From the NCBI RefSeq assembly GCF_950101795.1, contig NZ_CATNLZ010000008.1:1-64000 (forward strand): a stretch of DNA of 64,000 bases. The letters run 5' to 3'. Under the pieces are notes generated by a model, which did no database searches, was not told the origin of the DNA, and saw only the letters and a program-made list of their open reading frames with translations. Numbering within the stretch: position 1 is the first letter of the stretch; every line of letters starts with the position of its first letter. Source of the stretch: Nocardioides sp. T2.26MG-1. GTDB taxonomy: Bacteria > Actinomycetota > Actinomycetes > Propionibacteriales > Nocardioidaceae. Shown here in pieces: positions 1 through 7,528 of this stretch. The translations under genes were made by a program, and so were the position numbers.

Positions 1-27
1 ACGCCGATGCGCACCGGCGTGTCGTGA

Positions 28-54
28 GGGTTTCGGCTGCCAGCAGCCGAACCC
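28..54 (-). terminator. hairpin downstream of mycoredoxin gene
   Basis: Arms at 28-40 and 43-54 pair with one bulged T around a short loop. The hairpin lies 26 bases past the stop of the minus-strand mycoredoxin gene. There is no T-tract, so termination is inferred from position only. Confidence 0.4.
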
Positions 55-79
55 CGCAGCCGCCCGGAGGATGCGAGCC

Positions 80-328
80 CTAGACGGCCAGCGCGGTGAT
101 CTTGTCCTTGACCTGCGCCAGGGAGGGGTTGGTCTGGGCGGTGCCGTCGGGGTACACGAGCGTCGGCACGGTCTGGTTGCCGTTGTTCGCGGACTCCACG
201 ATCGCGGCGGCCTCGGGGTGCTGCTCGATGTCGACGACGTCGTAGGTGATGCCCTCACGGTCGAGCTGGCTCTTGAGGCGGTGGCAGTAGCCGCACCAGG
301 GCGTCGTGTACATCGTGAAGGAGCTCAT
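80..328 (-). CDS. mrx1: mycoredoxin / glutaredoxin-like protein
   Basis: An 82-residue cytoplasmic thiol-disulfide oxidoreductase of the thioredoxin fold. It has the glutaredoxin-type active site WCGYC (Cys12, Cys15) and the cis-proline TVP at residues 53-55. Actinobacterial mycoredoxins reduce mycothiol mixed disulfides on proteins. The length is normal for the family, and the ATG at 326-328 is the first one giving the family's usual N-terminus (MSSFTMYTTPWCGYC). It is divergent from uvrD2, the same pairing as Rv3198A/Rv3198c in M. tuberculosis. Confidence 0.95.
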   Translation of the reverse strand: MSSFTMYTTPWCGYCHRLKSQLDREGITYDVVDIEQHPEAAAIVESANNGNQTVPTLVYPDGTAQTNPSLAQVKDKITALAV

Positions 329-406
329 CTGGGACTGTCGCCTCCGGCGTCTAGGGTTTGATCTGCACCCGATCCAACCACCGTCACCCAGGAGATGTTC
401 CCCCGC

Positions 407-2467
407 ATGGCCACCGCCGCCGACCTGCTCACCGCGCTCGACCCCGAGCAGCGCCAGGTCGCGGAGGCGCTGCGCGGACCGGTCCGGGTGCTCGCCGGCG
501 CGGGCACCGGCAAGACCCGGGCGATCACCCACCGCATCGCGTACGGCGTGGCCACCGGCGTCTACGCGCCCACCGAGGTGCTCGCGGTGACGTTCACCAC
601 GCGGGCGGCCGGCGAGATGCGCGGGCGGCTGCGCACCCTGGGCGCCGGCCCGGTCCAGGCCCGCACGTTCCACTCCGCGGCGCTGCGCCAGCTGCGCTAC
701 TTCTGGGCAGGCGTCTACGGCACCGAGCTGCCGACGCTGATCGAGTCCAAGATCGGGCTGCTCGCGACCGCCGCCCGCCGCCAGCGGCTCAGCGCCGACC
801 AGGCGCTGCTGCGCGACCTCGCGTCCGAGATCGAGTGGGCCAAGGTCAGCAACGTCCACCCCGACGACTACCCGGCCGTCGCGGCGCAGCGCGGGCGCAG
901 CGTCACCGGCCACGACCACGACACGGTCGGGCGGGTGTTCGGCAGCTACGAGGAGGTCAAGCGCGGCCAGGGCCGGATGGACATGGAGGACGTCCTGCTG
1001 CTCACCGCCGGCATGCTCGCCGAGGACGAGCGGGTGGCGGCCCAGGTGCGCCGGCAGTACAAGTGGTTCGTCGTCGACGAGTTCCAGGACGTCTCCCCGA
1101 TCCAGTCCGCGCTCCTCGACCTGTGGCTCGGCGGCCGCGACGAGCTGTGCGTCGTCGGCGACCCCGCCCAGACCATCTACTCCTTCGCCGGCGCCAACGC
1201 CGCCTACCTGCGCGACTTCCCGGCCCGCCACCCCGGCACCACCTCCATCGAGCTGGTCCGCAACTACCGCTCCACCCCGGAGGTGGTGGCCGCGGCCAAC
1301 ACCCTCCTCGGCGGCTCGGCCAGCGCCGGGGTCGAGCTGCGCGCCCAGCGGCCCTCGGGCCCGCCGGTCAGTTACACCCCGCGCCCCGACGAGGTCGCCG
1401 AGGCCGAGGCGGTCGCCGCCCAGATCCTCCGGCTCCGCGACGCCGGGCGCTCGCTCGGCGAGGTCGCGATCCTGTTCCGCATCAACGCCCAGTCCGAGGC
1501 GTTCGAGGAGGCGCTGGCCGCGCGCGGTCTCCCGTACGTCGTGCGCGGCGCCGCCCGGTTCTTCGACCGCCCCGAGGTCCGCGAGGCGGTGACCCGGCTG
1601 CGGGGCGCGGCCCGCTCCGGTGAGGCCGCCGCCGACACCACCGACGGCGACTGGGTCGAGGTGGTGCGGGCGATCCTGGCCGGCATGGGCTGGAGCGCCG
1701 AGGCGCCCACCACCCGCGGCCAGACCCGTGACCGGTGGGAGTCCTGGCAGGCGCTGGTCGACCAGGCCACCCAGTTCGCCGCCGACGCCGGCCGGGCCGG
1801 CGAGGCCGCCGACCTCAACACGTTCGTCGACCACCTCGACCGGCGCGCCGCCGAGCAGCACGCCCCGGTCGCCGACGGCGTCACGCTGGCCACGTTCCAC
1901 GCCGCCAAGGGCCTCGAGTGGGACTCGGTGTTCCTCTGCGGGCTCCAGGACGGCACCCTCCCGATCACCTACGCCGACACCCCGACCGCGGTCGAGGAGG
2001 AGCGGCGGCTGCTCTACGTCGGCATGACCCGCGCCCGCCTCGACCTCGCCCTGTCCTGGGCGCTGTCGCGCAACCCCGGCGGCCGCGGGTCGCGCAAGCC
2101 CTCGCGGTTCCTCGACCCGCTGCTGCCCGACGAGGCGCGCGCCTCGCGGGACCGGCCCCGCACCCGCAAGGTCGCCAACTGCCGCGAGTGCGGCCGCCCC
2201 CTCGCGACCGGCCAGGAGCTCAAGCGCGGCCGGTGCACGGACTGCCCGGCGTCGTACGACGAGGAGCTCTTCGAGCGGTTGCGCGAGTGGCGCCGCGACC
2301 GGGCCGGCGAGGAGAGCGTGCCGGCGTTCGTGGTGTTCACCGACGCGACCCTGCAGCTCATCGCCGAGCACAAGCCGCGCACGCCCGAGGCGCTGCTGCG
2401 CATCAACGGCATCGGCCGGTCCAAGCTCGAGCGCTACGGCGAGGACGTGCTCACGGTCGTCGGCTGA
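407..2467 (+). CDS. uvrD2: ATP-dependent DNA helicase UvrD2 (superfamily 1)
   Basis: A 686-residue SF1A 3'-5' DNA helicase. Walker A GAGTGKT is at residues 31-37 and the DEFQD Walker B at about 222-227, followed by the GDPAQTIYSF motif and the late helicase motif TFHAAKGLEWD. After the motor comes a four-cysteine patch (CRECG...CTDCP, from about residue 591). The C-terminal 70 residues form an HRDC-type domain ending LLRINGIGRSKLERYGEDVL. This layout of motor, tetracysteine and HRDC is that of mycobacterial UvrD2. Start: an in-frame ATG at 395 directly touches the AGGAG, so the ATG at 407 (12-base spacing) is preferred. A possible -10 (TAGGGT) lies at 352-357. Confidence 0.95.
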   Translation: MATAADLLTALDPEQRQVAEALRGPVRVLAGAGTGKTRAITHRIAYGVATGVYAPTEVLAVTFTTRAAGEMRGRLRTLGAGPVQARTFHSAALRQLRYFWAGVYGTELPTLIESKIGLLATAARRQRLSADQALLRDLASEIEWAKVSNVHPDDYPAVAAQRGRSVTGHDHDTVGRVFGSYEEVKRGQGRMDMEDVLLLTAGMLAEDERVAAQVRRQYKWFVVDEFQDVSPIQSALLDLWLGGRDELCVVGDPAQTIYSFAGANAAYLRDFPARHPGTTSIELVRNYRSTPEVVAAANTLLGGSASAGVELRAQRPSGPPVSYTPRPDEVAEAEAVAAQILRLRDAGRSLGEVAILFRINAQSEAFEEALAARGLPYVVRGAARFFDRPEVREAVTRLRGAARSGEAAADTTDGDWVEVVRAILAGMGWSAEAPTTRGQTRDRWESWQALVDQATQFAADAGRAGEAADLNTFVDHLDRRAAEQHAPVADGVTLATFHAAKGLEWDSVFLCGLQDGTLPITYADTPTAVEEERRLLYVGMTRARLDLALSWALSRNPGGRGSRKPSRFLDPLLPDEARASRDRPRTRKVANCRECGRPLATGQELKRGRCTDCPASYDEELFERLREWRRDRAGEESVPAFVVFTDATLQLIAEHKPRTPEALLRINGIGRSKLERYGEDVLTVVG

Positions 2468-2519
2468 CCGCTCGCGGGGAAGTGGCCCAAGAAATTTCGA
2501 GAAATACCCACTAAATGGT

Positions 2520-2549
2520 TTGCCCATTACATGTGGGAGCCGCTAGGTT
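2520..2549 (+). promoter_or_regulatory. whiB7 promoter with AT-rich upstream element
   Basis: TTGCCC (2520-2525) and TAGGTT (2544-2549) are separated by 18 bases. An unusually AT-rich stretch (about 2489-2516) lies just upstream of the -35. WhiB7 is known to activate its own promoter by using its AT-hook on an AT-rich element next to the -35 and by binding the principal sigma factor. The architecture fits; direct autoregulation here is inference. Confidence 0.65.
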
Positions 2550-2622
2550 TTCCGAGAACAAACAGCACGCGCACTCGATCCTGGCAAGATCGGCGCCCAA
2601 TCGCACCGAAGGAGGTGGCCTC

Positions 2623-2862
2623 GTGAACAGCACCATGACCTGGAAGACGGCTCAGAGCCCGTCGCCCTTCGGCATGCCCATTTCCGGCCACGCCTTCGGC
2701 GTGACTCGGCGTGCGACCGATTCCTGCACCGCCGCCGCCACCCTCGTGGTGCGCGACCGCGAGGCCGGCATCGGCAGCACCACGGGCGCCGTCAAGACGG
2801 ACAAGGGCCTTGTCCAGTCCTACTTCCCGGGGACCTCTGCCTGGAGACCACCGACCTGTTGA
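2623..2862 (+). CDS. whiB7 upstream leader ORF (79 codons)
   Basis: A GTG-initiated ORF with an excellent ribosome binding site (AAGGAGG, 2609-2615, 7-base spacing), between the whiB7 promoter and the whiB7 attenuator. The peptide has no domain I recognise. It begins VNSTMTWKTAQSP and ends with a Trp-Arg-Pro-Pro-Thr-Cys tail. It is probably a cis-acting leader rather than a functional protein: its last codons overlap a predicted antiterminator arm, so ribosome position would decide whether the terminator forms. Upstream ORFs that control whiB7 by attenuation are known in mycobacteria and other actinobacteria. A second ATG at 2635 is possible but has a worse spacing. Confidence 0.7.
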   Translation: MNSTMTWKTAQSPSPFGMPISGHAFGVTRRATDSCTAAATLVVRDREAGIGSTTGAVKTDKGLVQSYFPGTSAWRPPTC

Positions 2863-2930
2863 CACCCAACAGCCATCGGCAGCCTCCAGGCCGCGGAACC
2901 CGAACCCCGGGATCCGCGGCCTTCTTGTTT
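2839..2930 (+). promoter_or_regulatory. whiB7 transcription attenuator (terminator / antiterminator)
   Basis: The terminator is a perfect 10-bp stem, AGGCCGCGGA (2888-2897) with TCCGCGGCCT (2913-2922), followed by TCTTGTTT. A competing 8-bp pairing joins GCCTGGAG (2839-2846, inside the last codons of the leader ORF) with CTCCAGGC (2884-2891), which shares bases with the left terminator arm. A ribosome finishing the leader ORF would mask the first arm and let the terminator form. A ribosome stalled earlier, for example by an antibiotic, would allow the antiterminator and whiB7 expression. The pairings are visible; the mechanism is inferred from known whiB7 leaders. Confidence 0.75.
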
Positions 2931-2987
2931 CCGGAAGACCCGCACCGCACACACCCACCGCGATCAGGTCAGAGAAGGAGGTGAAAC

Positions 2988-3311
2988 ATGACCATCAGTG
3001 AACTCGTCCGCGCCGATGGGGCTGCCGAGGTGAGCCTGGGCCACCTGCACGACCAGGCCGTCCAGACCGACGACGAGACGCTCCCGTGCCGGGTGAACAA
3101 CCCCGAGCTCTGGTTCGCCGAGTCGCCCAGCGACGTGGAGTTCGCCAAGGCCCTGTGCCAGGACTGCCCGGTCCGCGCCCTGTGCCTCGACGGAGCACTC
3201 GAACGCCGTGAGCCCTGGGGCGTCTGGGGAGGCCAGCTCTTCCTGCAAGGAGTGGTGATCCCCCGCAAGCGGCCCCGTGGCCGCCCCCGCAAGAACGAAG
3301 CTGCCGCCTGA
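2988..3311 (+). CDS. whiB7: WhiB-family transcription factor WhiB7
   Basis: A 107-residue iron-sulfur transcription factor that turns on intrinsic antibiotic resistance genes. The four cluster cysteines are C34, C57, C60 and C66. The WhiB signature WGVWGG is at residues 77-82. The C-terminal AT-hook RGRPRK at 97-102 separates WhiB7 from other Wbl proteins. The ATG follows AGAAGGAGG with 6-base spacing. It lies next to uvrD2 as in mycobacteria, behind its own leader and attenuator. The ABC1-kinase-like gene that sits beside whiB7 in M. tuberculosis (Rv3197) is not present here. Confidence 0.96.
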   Translation: MTISELVRADGAAEVSLGHLHDQAVQTDDETLPCRVNNPELWFAESPSDVEFAKALCQDCPVRALCLDGALERREPWGVWGGQLFLQGVVIPRKRPRGRPRKNEAAA

Positions 3312-3400
3312 TCCACCGACGACCGCTTCCCGACCTCCCGCCCGAGCATCACCGATCCCTTCTCGACAACCTTCTCGACAATGACGTCAAAGGAACCGAC

Positions 3401-3565
3401 ATGATCCACAGCCACGAGACCCTGGTACGCGCGCACCTCAGCGCCCGCCTGGGTGAGGCGGAGCAGTGCCGACCGGGCCGCCAGCTGGCCCGCGTGCAGC
3501 GCACCGACCGCCGGGCCGAGCGACTCGCTCAGCAGGCCCGTCTCGCCCTCGCTCGCGCGTTCTGA
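3401..3565 (+). CDS. small basic helical protein, first of a tandem pair
   Basis: A 54-residue protein of no family I can name. It is rich in Arg, Ala, Gln and Leu and looks fully alpha-helical, ending AQQARLALARAF. The gene 3642-3806 encodes a 54-residue protein that aligns end to end without gaps and is about 60% identical, so both are probably real genes and not chance ORFs. It lies 90 bases after whiB7 on the same strand with no obvious terminator between, so co-transcription with whiB7 is possible. The upstream Shine-Dalgarno-like AAAGGA is weak to moderate. Confidence 0.7.
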   Translation: MIHSHETLVRAHLSARLGEAEQCRPGRQLARVQRTDRRAERLAQQARLALARAF

Positions 3566-3641
3566 GCGCACCACCGAACACGAAAGTAGCCACTTTCCGA
3601 TGAAGACCACCCAGACCACTGACCCGAACGGAACCACGAAG

Positions 3642-3806
3642 ATGAGTCTTCTCCACGAAAATCTGGCCCGAGCGCAAATGTCCGAGCGCCTGGGAGAGGC
3701 GCAGCAGCTCCGGCGCGGCCAGCAGTTCGTCCGCGCCCGCCGACTCAGCCGCAAGGCCGAGCAGGCAGCGCAGCAGGCCCGTCTCGCCCTCGCCCGCGCG
3801 CTGTAG
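3642..3806 (+). CDS. small basic helical protein, second of a tandem pair
   Basis: A 54-residue paralogue of the 3401-3565 product. Shared features include RLGEAxQ at residues 16-22 and the identical block AQQARLALARA near the C-terminus. An in-frame ATG at 3600 would add 14 residues, but the gap-free match to the first copy favours the ATG at 3642. The function is unknown; a strongly basic helical peptide could bind nucleic acid or ribosomes (inference). A strong hairpin follows at 3859-3895, so the whiB7 leader, whiB7 and the two small genes may form one transcription unit. Confidence 0.7.
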   Translation: MSLLHENLARAQMSERLGEAQQLRRGQQFVRARRLSRKAEQAAQQARLALARAL

Positions 3807-3858
3807 GTCCAGACCACCGCAAGCTCACCCCCGTCCTGATCGCGGGTGACTGAGAGAA

Positions 3859-3895
3859 CGAGAGCCGGGTACGACGACGTCGTACCCGGCTCTCG
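3859..3895. terminator. perfect 17-bp hairpin after the whiB7 small-gene pair
   Basis: Arms 3859-3875 and 3879-3895 are perfect complements around a 3-base loop. There is no T-tract, which is common for actinobacterial terminators. It separates the whiB7 unit from the downstream leaderless gene at 3932. Confidence 0.75.
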
Positions 3896-3931
3896 CACGT
3901 CCGGGCCCTCAGTTCGGGCTAGGGTCGAACC

Positions 3932-4093
3932 GTGATGACCTGCGACTTCTGCGGGCGCCAGGAGGCCGACGCGGCGAAGACGCTCACCTGGACCACCGCC
4001 GTCGAGAACGGCCGCAAGCGGGTGTTCTGCGACGAGTGCTCCCGGGCCAACCTGCGCGCGATGGAGGGCAAGCTCGACAGCGAGTGGTGGTGA
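3932..4093 (+). CDS. small zinc-ribbon protein
   Basis: A 53-residue protein with two CxxC knuckles (CDFC near residues 4-7 and CDEC near 34-37), typical of a single zinc-ribbon fold. It lacks any further domain. The GTG start at 3932 sits 6 bases after TAGGGT (3920-3925), a layout typical of leaderless actinobacterial transcripts, and there is no Shine-Dalgarno sequence. An alternative ATG is the second codon. The function is unknown. Confidence 0.75.
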   Translation: MMTCDFCGRQEADAAKTLTWTTAVENGRKRVFCDECSRANLRAMEGKLDSEWW

Positions 4094-4105
4094 CCGGCCG
4101 CGCGT

Positions 4106-6586
4106 TCAGCCCAGCTCGCCGCGGAGCACGATGTCCCCGGCCGACCGGCCGACCTCGACCGTGAACGTGCCGGGCTCGCGCGCCCATCCTCCGGCGGCGA
4201 CGTCCCAGTGCTCGAACGCGCGCGGCGCGACCTCGACCGTCGCCCGCACCGTCGCCCCGGGCGCGGCCTCGACCCAGGCGTGGCCCGCGAGCCACCGCAC
4301 GGGGCGCTCGATCGTGCTGACGGGGCGGGACAGGTAGACCTGCACCAGCTGCCGGCCACCCCGGTCGCCGGTGTTGGTGAGCGACACCTCGACGACGGCG
4401 CCGCCGTCCGGTGCCGAGGCGGCGGTCACCGCGTCGTACGACCAGGTCGTGAACCCGAGGCCATGGCCGAGCCAGTACGCCGGGGCCACGTGCTCGCACA
4501 GGAACCGGCGGTAGCCGACGTGCAGGCCCTCGGCGTAGGGCAGCCGCCCGTCGACCGGGGTGGTCGACGCAAGCGCCGGTCCCTCCGCGGTCGGCCAGGT
4601 CGTGGGGAGCCGGCCGCCGGGTTCGACCGCGCCGAGCACCACGTCGGCCAGCGCGCCCCCGAACTCCTGGCCTGGGAACCAGGCGAGCAGGACGGCGGCG
4701 ACCTCGTCGCGCCAGGGCAGCAGCACGGGCGCGCCGGAGTTGACCACGACCAGCGTCTCGGGCCGCGCCCGCGCGACCCGGTGCACGAGCTCGTCCTGGC
4801 GGCCGGGGAGCGCGAGGCTGTCGCGGTCGAACCCCTCGCTCTCGACCTCCTCGGTGGTGCCGACGACCACGATCGCGAGGTCGGCGGCCGCGGCGTCGGC
4901 GACCGCGTGTGCGAGCGCGGCATCGTCGTCCTCGACCGTGCAGTCGACCGCGACCTGGAGCGAGACGAGCAGGTCCTCGCCGGCGCGGTGGTCCTTGACG
5001 ACGTGGGTGAGCGAGACCCGGATCGACTCACCGGCGTTGAGCGACACCGTCGCCCACTCCTGAGGTGGGCGCATCAGCCCCTCGACCGGGTCGGCCCCCG
5101 GCCCCAGCTCGAGCAGCTCGTCGAAGGCGGGCCGGTCGTCGAGGCGGAGCCGGAAGCGTCCGACCCCCGACGCGCCGATCCGGTACTCCCCGGTGAGGTC
5201 GGCGGTCACCACGGTCTCGAGGCCGATCTCGGTGATCAGCGCCGGGTCGACGCCCTCGAAGGCGTTGTTCCAGTTGAACGCCGAGCCCAGGCGCCGGTCG
5301 CGGCCGAGCACCTCGCCGCCGGCGCCCCGGAACTCGACCAGGATGCCGCGCTCACCGTCCGGCGTGGTGAGCAGCTCCGGGTCGGCGGCCGAGACCCGCT
5401 CGTGACCGCGGGCGCCCTGGCAGTAGGTCACCTCGACGTCGGGGCCGAACGCCGCGAGCAGCCCGGCCAGGGGGGAGACGGTGGCGGGCGGGAAGACCAG
5501 CGCGCTGCCGCCGCCGAGGAAGCGGGCCTCGCGCGCGTTGGGGCCGATCACGGCGACCCGCCGGACACCGCCGGCGTCGACGGGCAGCAGTGGCCGCCCG
5601 TCGACGGGCTCGTTGCGGACGAGCACGAAGCCGGACGACGCCGCGCGTCGGACCAGCTGGTCGCTCGCCGCATCGGTCCACGGGTCGACCGGCTGCGGGT
5701 CGGGGCCGTCGGCGAGGGCGCCGACCCGGGTGGCGAGGAGGAGCAGGCGGCGCACCTTGGCATCGACCTCGGCCTCGGTGACGTCGCCGGCCTCCACGGC
5801 CTCGACGAGCGCCCGGCGCCACGGGCCGGTCGGGCCGGGCATCATCAGGTCCAGGGCACCGCGGGCCGCGGGACCGGTGGAGCGACCGGCGTACCAGTCG
5901 GTCATGGTCACGCCGTCGAACCCCCACTCCTCGTGCAGCACCGAGCGCAGCAGCGGGCTCTCGGTCATCGTCGTCCCGTTGAGGCTGTTGTACGCCGCCA
6001 TCACGGCCCACACGCCCGCGTCGCGCACGATCGTCTCGAACGGCGCGAGGTACAGCTCACGCAGCGTCCGCTCGTCGACCCGCGCGTCGACCGTGAGCCG
6101 GTCGGTCTCGGAGTCGTTGGCGACGAAGTGCTTGACCGTCGCCGCGACCCCCTGGGACTGCAGCCCACGGACGAGCGCCGCACCGAGGTCGCCGGTCAGG
6201 AGCGGGTCCTCGCTCAGGCACTCGAAGTGCCGGCCGCCGTACGGCGAGCGGTGCAGGTTCACCGTGGGGGCGAGCACCACGTCGACGCCCTTGCGGCGCG
6301 CCTCGTGGGCCAGCAGCCGGCCCAGCGTCTCGACCAGCTCGGGGTCCCAGCTGGCGGCGAGCGCGGTCGGGGAGGGGATGTTGACCGACGGGTCGCGCTC
6401 GTCCCACAGCTCGCCGCGGACGCCGGCCGGGCCGTCGGAGGTCACGATCCGGCGCAGGCCGATCGCGGGCTCGTCGTACAGCGCCCAGAAGTCCGCGCCG
6501 GTGAGCAGCCGCACCTTCTGGTCGAGGGTGAGGCGCGCGACCAGGGCATCGAGGTCGGGCGCGGCGGACGGGACGGCGGAGGGCAT
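4106..6586 (-). CDS. beta-glucosidase, glycoside hydrolase family 3 with PA14 insert
   Basis: An 826-residue GH3 enzyme. The N-terminal (beta/alpha)8 domain has KHF (152-154) and the nucleophile motif TDW (Asp230). A PA14-like insert occupies roughly residues 400-520 within the second domain, which also holds TEEVESEGFDRDSLALPGRQ. A fibronectin III-like C-terminal domain closes the protein. There is no signal peptide, so it should act in the cytoplasm on oligosaccharides brought in by the transporter encoded upstream on the same strand. It is the last gene of the operon, 66 bases after the permease gene. The exact sugar cannot be read from the sequence; short beta-glucosides are likely. Confidence 0.93.
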   Translation of the reverse strand: MPSAVPSAAPDLDALVARLTLDQKVRLLTGADFWALYDEPAIGLRRIVTSDGPAGVRGELWDERDPSVNIPSPTALAASWDPELVETLGRLLAHEARRKGVDVVLAPTVNLHRSPYGGRHFECLSEDPLLTGDLGAALVRGLQSQGVAATVKHFVANDSETDRLTVDARVDERTLRELYLAPFETIVRDAGVWAVMAAYNSLNGTTMTESPLLRSVLHEEWGFDGVTMTDWYAGRSTGPAARGALDLMMPGPTGPWRRALVEAVEAGDVTEAEVDAKVRRLLLLATRVGALADGPDPQPVDPWTDAASDQLVRRAASSGFVLVRNEPVDGRPLLPVDAGGVRRVAVIGPNAREARFLGGGSALVFPPATVSPLAGLLAAFGPDVEVTYCQGARGHERVSAADPELLTTPDGERGILVEFRGAGGEVLGRDRRLGSAFNWNNAFEGVDPALITEIGLETVVTADLTGEYRIGASGVGRFRLRLDDRPAFDELLELGPGADPVEGLMRPPQEWATVSLNAGESIRVSLTHVVKDHRAGEDLLVSLQVAVDCTVEDDDAALAHAVADAAAADLAIVVVGTTEEVESEGFDRDSLALPGRQDELVHRVARARPETLVVVNSGAPVLLPWRDEVAAVLLAWFPGQEFGGALADVVLGAVEPGGRLPTTWPTAEGPALASTTPVDGRLPYAEGLHVGYRRFLCEHVAPAYWLGHGLGFTTWSYDAVTAASAPDGGAVVEVSLTNTGDRGGRQLVQVYLSRPVSTIERPVRWLAGHAWVEAAPGATVRATVEVAPRAFEHWDVAAGGWAREPGTFTVEVGRSAGDIVLRGELG

Positions 6587-6652
6587 GCGGGTTCTCCCGG
6601 GGATGAGGTCTGGGGTTCGGTGAGGGGTGTGCCGAGGAGGGCGAGGGGCGGG

Positions 6653-7528
6653 CTACTTGACGGCGCCCTCGCTCAGGCCGCTCTGCCAGAAGCGCTGGAG
6701 GGCGAGGAAGGCGATCACCAGCGGGATGATCGAGAGCAGCGCTCCGACCACGACGTACAGCTGCAGGTTGCCGGCGATCGCCTTCTGGCTGTTCCAGGTC
6801 GCGAGGCCCAGCGTCACCGGGTAGAGCTTGGTGTTCTGGAGCATCACGAGCGGCAGCAGGTAGTTGTTCCAGATGCTGACGAACTGGAACAGGAAGATCG
6901 TGACCAGCGCCGGGCCCATCAGCCGGGTGGAGATCGTGAAGAACGCCCGGAACTCCCCGGCCCCGTCCAGCCGGGCCGACTCCAGCAGCTCGTCCGGCAC
7001 CGCGGCCGCGGCGTAGATGCGGGCCAGGTAGACGCCGAACGGCGAGACGATGCTCGGGAGCAGCACCGACCAGAACGAGTCGGTCTGGTCGACCTTGCTG
7101 AACAGCAGGAACAGCGGCAGCGCCAGTGCGGTCGCCGGCACCAGCACGCCGGCCAGGATCACGTTGAACACGACCTCGCGGCCGGGGAAGACGTACTTGG
7201 CCAGGGCGTAGCCGGCCATGCTCGCGATCAGGGTGCCGACCAGCGCGCCGATGCTGGCGTAGAGCACGCTGTTGAGCATCCAGCGCAGGTAGATGCCGTC
7301 CTGGTAGGTCAGCACGTGGCGGACGTTGGTCAGCAGCTCGAACTGCCCCTGGAACCACAGGCTGGTGTCGGTGAGGCCACCGCGGGTGGTGCTGGACGCG
7401 ACCACGAGCCACCACAGCGGCAGCAGGAAGTACGCCGTGCACACCGCCATGAAGCCGGTGGCGGCGAGCCGGGACACCGGCCGGGTCTGGATCCGGGTGC
7501 CGGCGCGGGGAGCGGTCGTCGTGCTCAC
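6653..7528 (-). CDS. carbohydrate ABC transporter permease (MalG type)
   Basis: A 291-residue inner-membrane permease with about six transmembrane segments. It has the cytoplasmic EAA-type loop ESARLDGAGEFRAFFTISTRLMGPAL, which contacts the ATPase. The GTG start overlaps the stop of the upstream permease gene by four bases (GTGA), so translation is coupled. No ATPase gene lies in the operon. Actinobacterial sugar importers of this class often share a global MsiK-type ATPase, which I infer here. Confidence 0.92.
   Translation of the reverse strand: MSTTTAPRAGTRIQTRPVSRLAATGFMAVCTAYFLLPLWWLVVASSTTRGGLTDTSLWFQGQFELLTNVRHVLTYQDGIYLRWMLNSVLYASIGALVGTLIASMAGYALAKYVFPGREVVFNVILAGVLVPATALALPLFLLFSKVDQTDSFWSVLLPSIVSPFGVYLARIYAAAAVPDELLESARLDGAGEFRAFFTISTRLMGPALVTIFLFQFVSIWNNYLLPLVMLQNTKLYPVTLGLATWNSQKAIAGNLQLYVVVGALLSIIPLVIAFLALQRFWQSGLSEGAVK

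Noticed and set aside
80-2527. 815-codon minus-strand open frame spanning uvrD2
   Set aside because: Apart from the mycoredoxin at its 3' end it is the complement of uvrD2, with Arg/Gly/Ala-rich low-complexity sequence typical of high-GC antisense frames.
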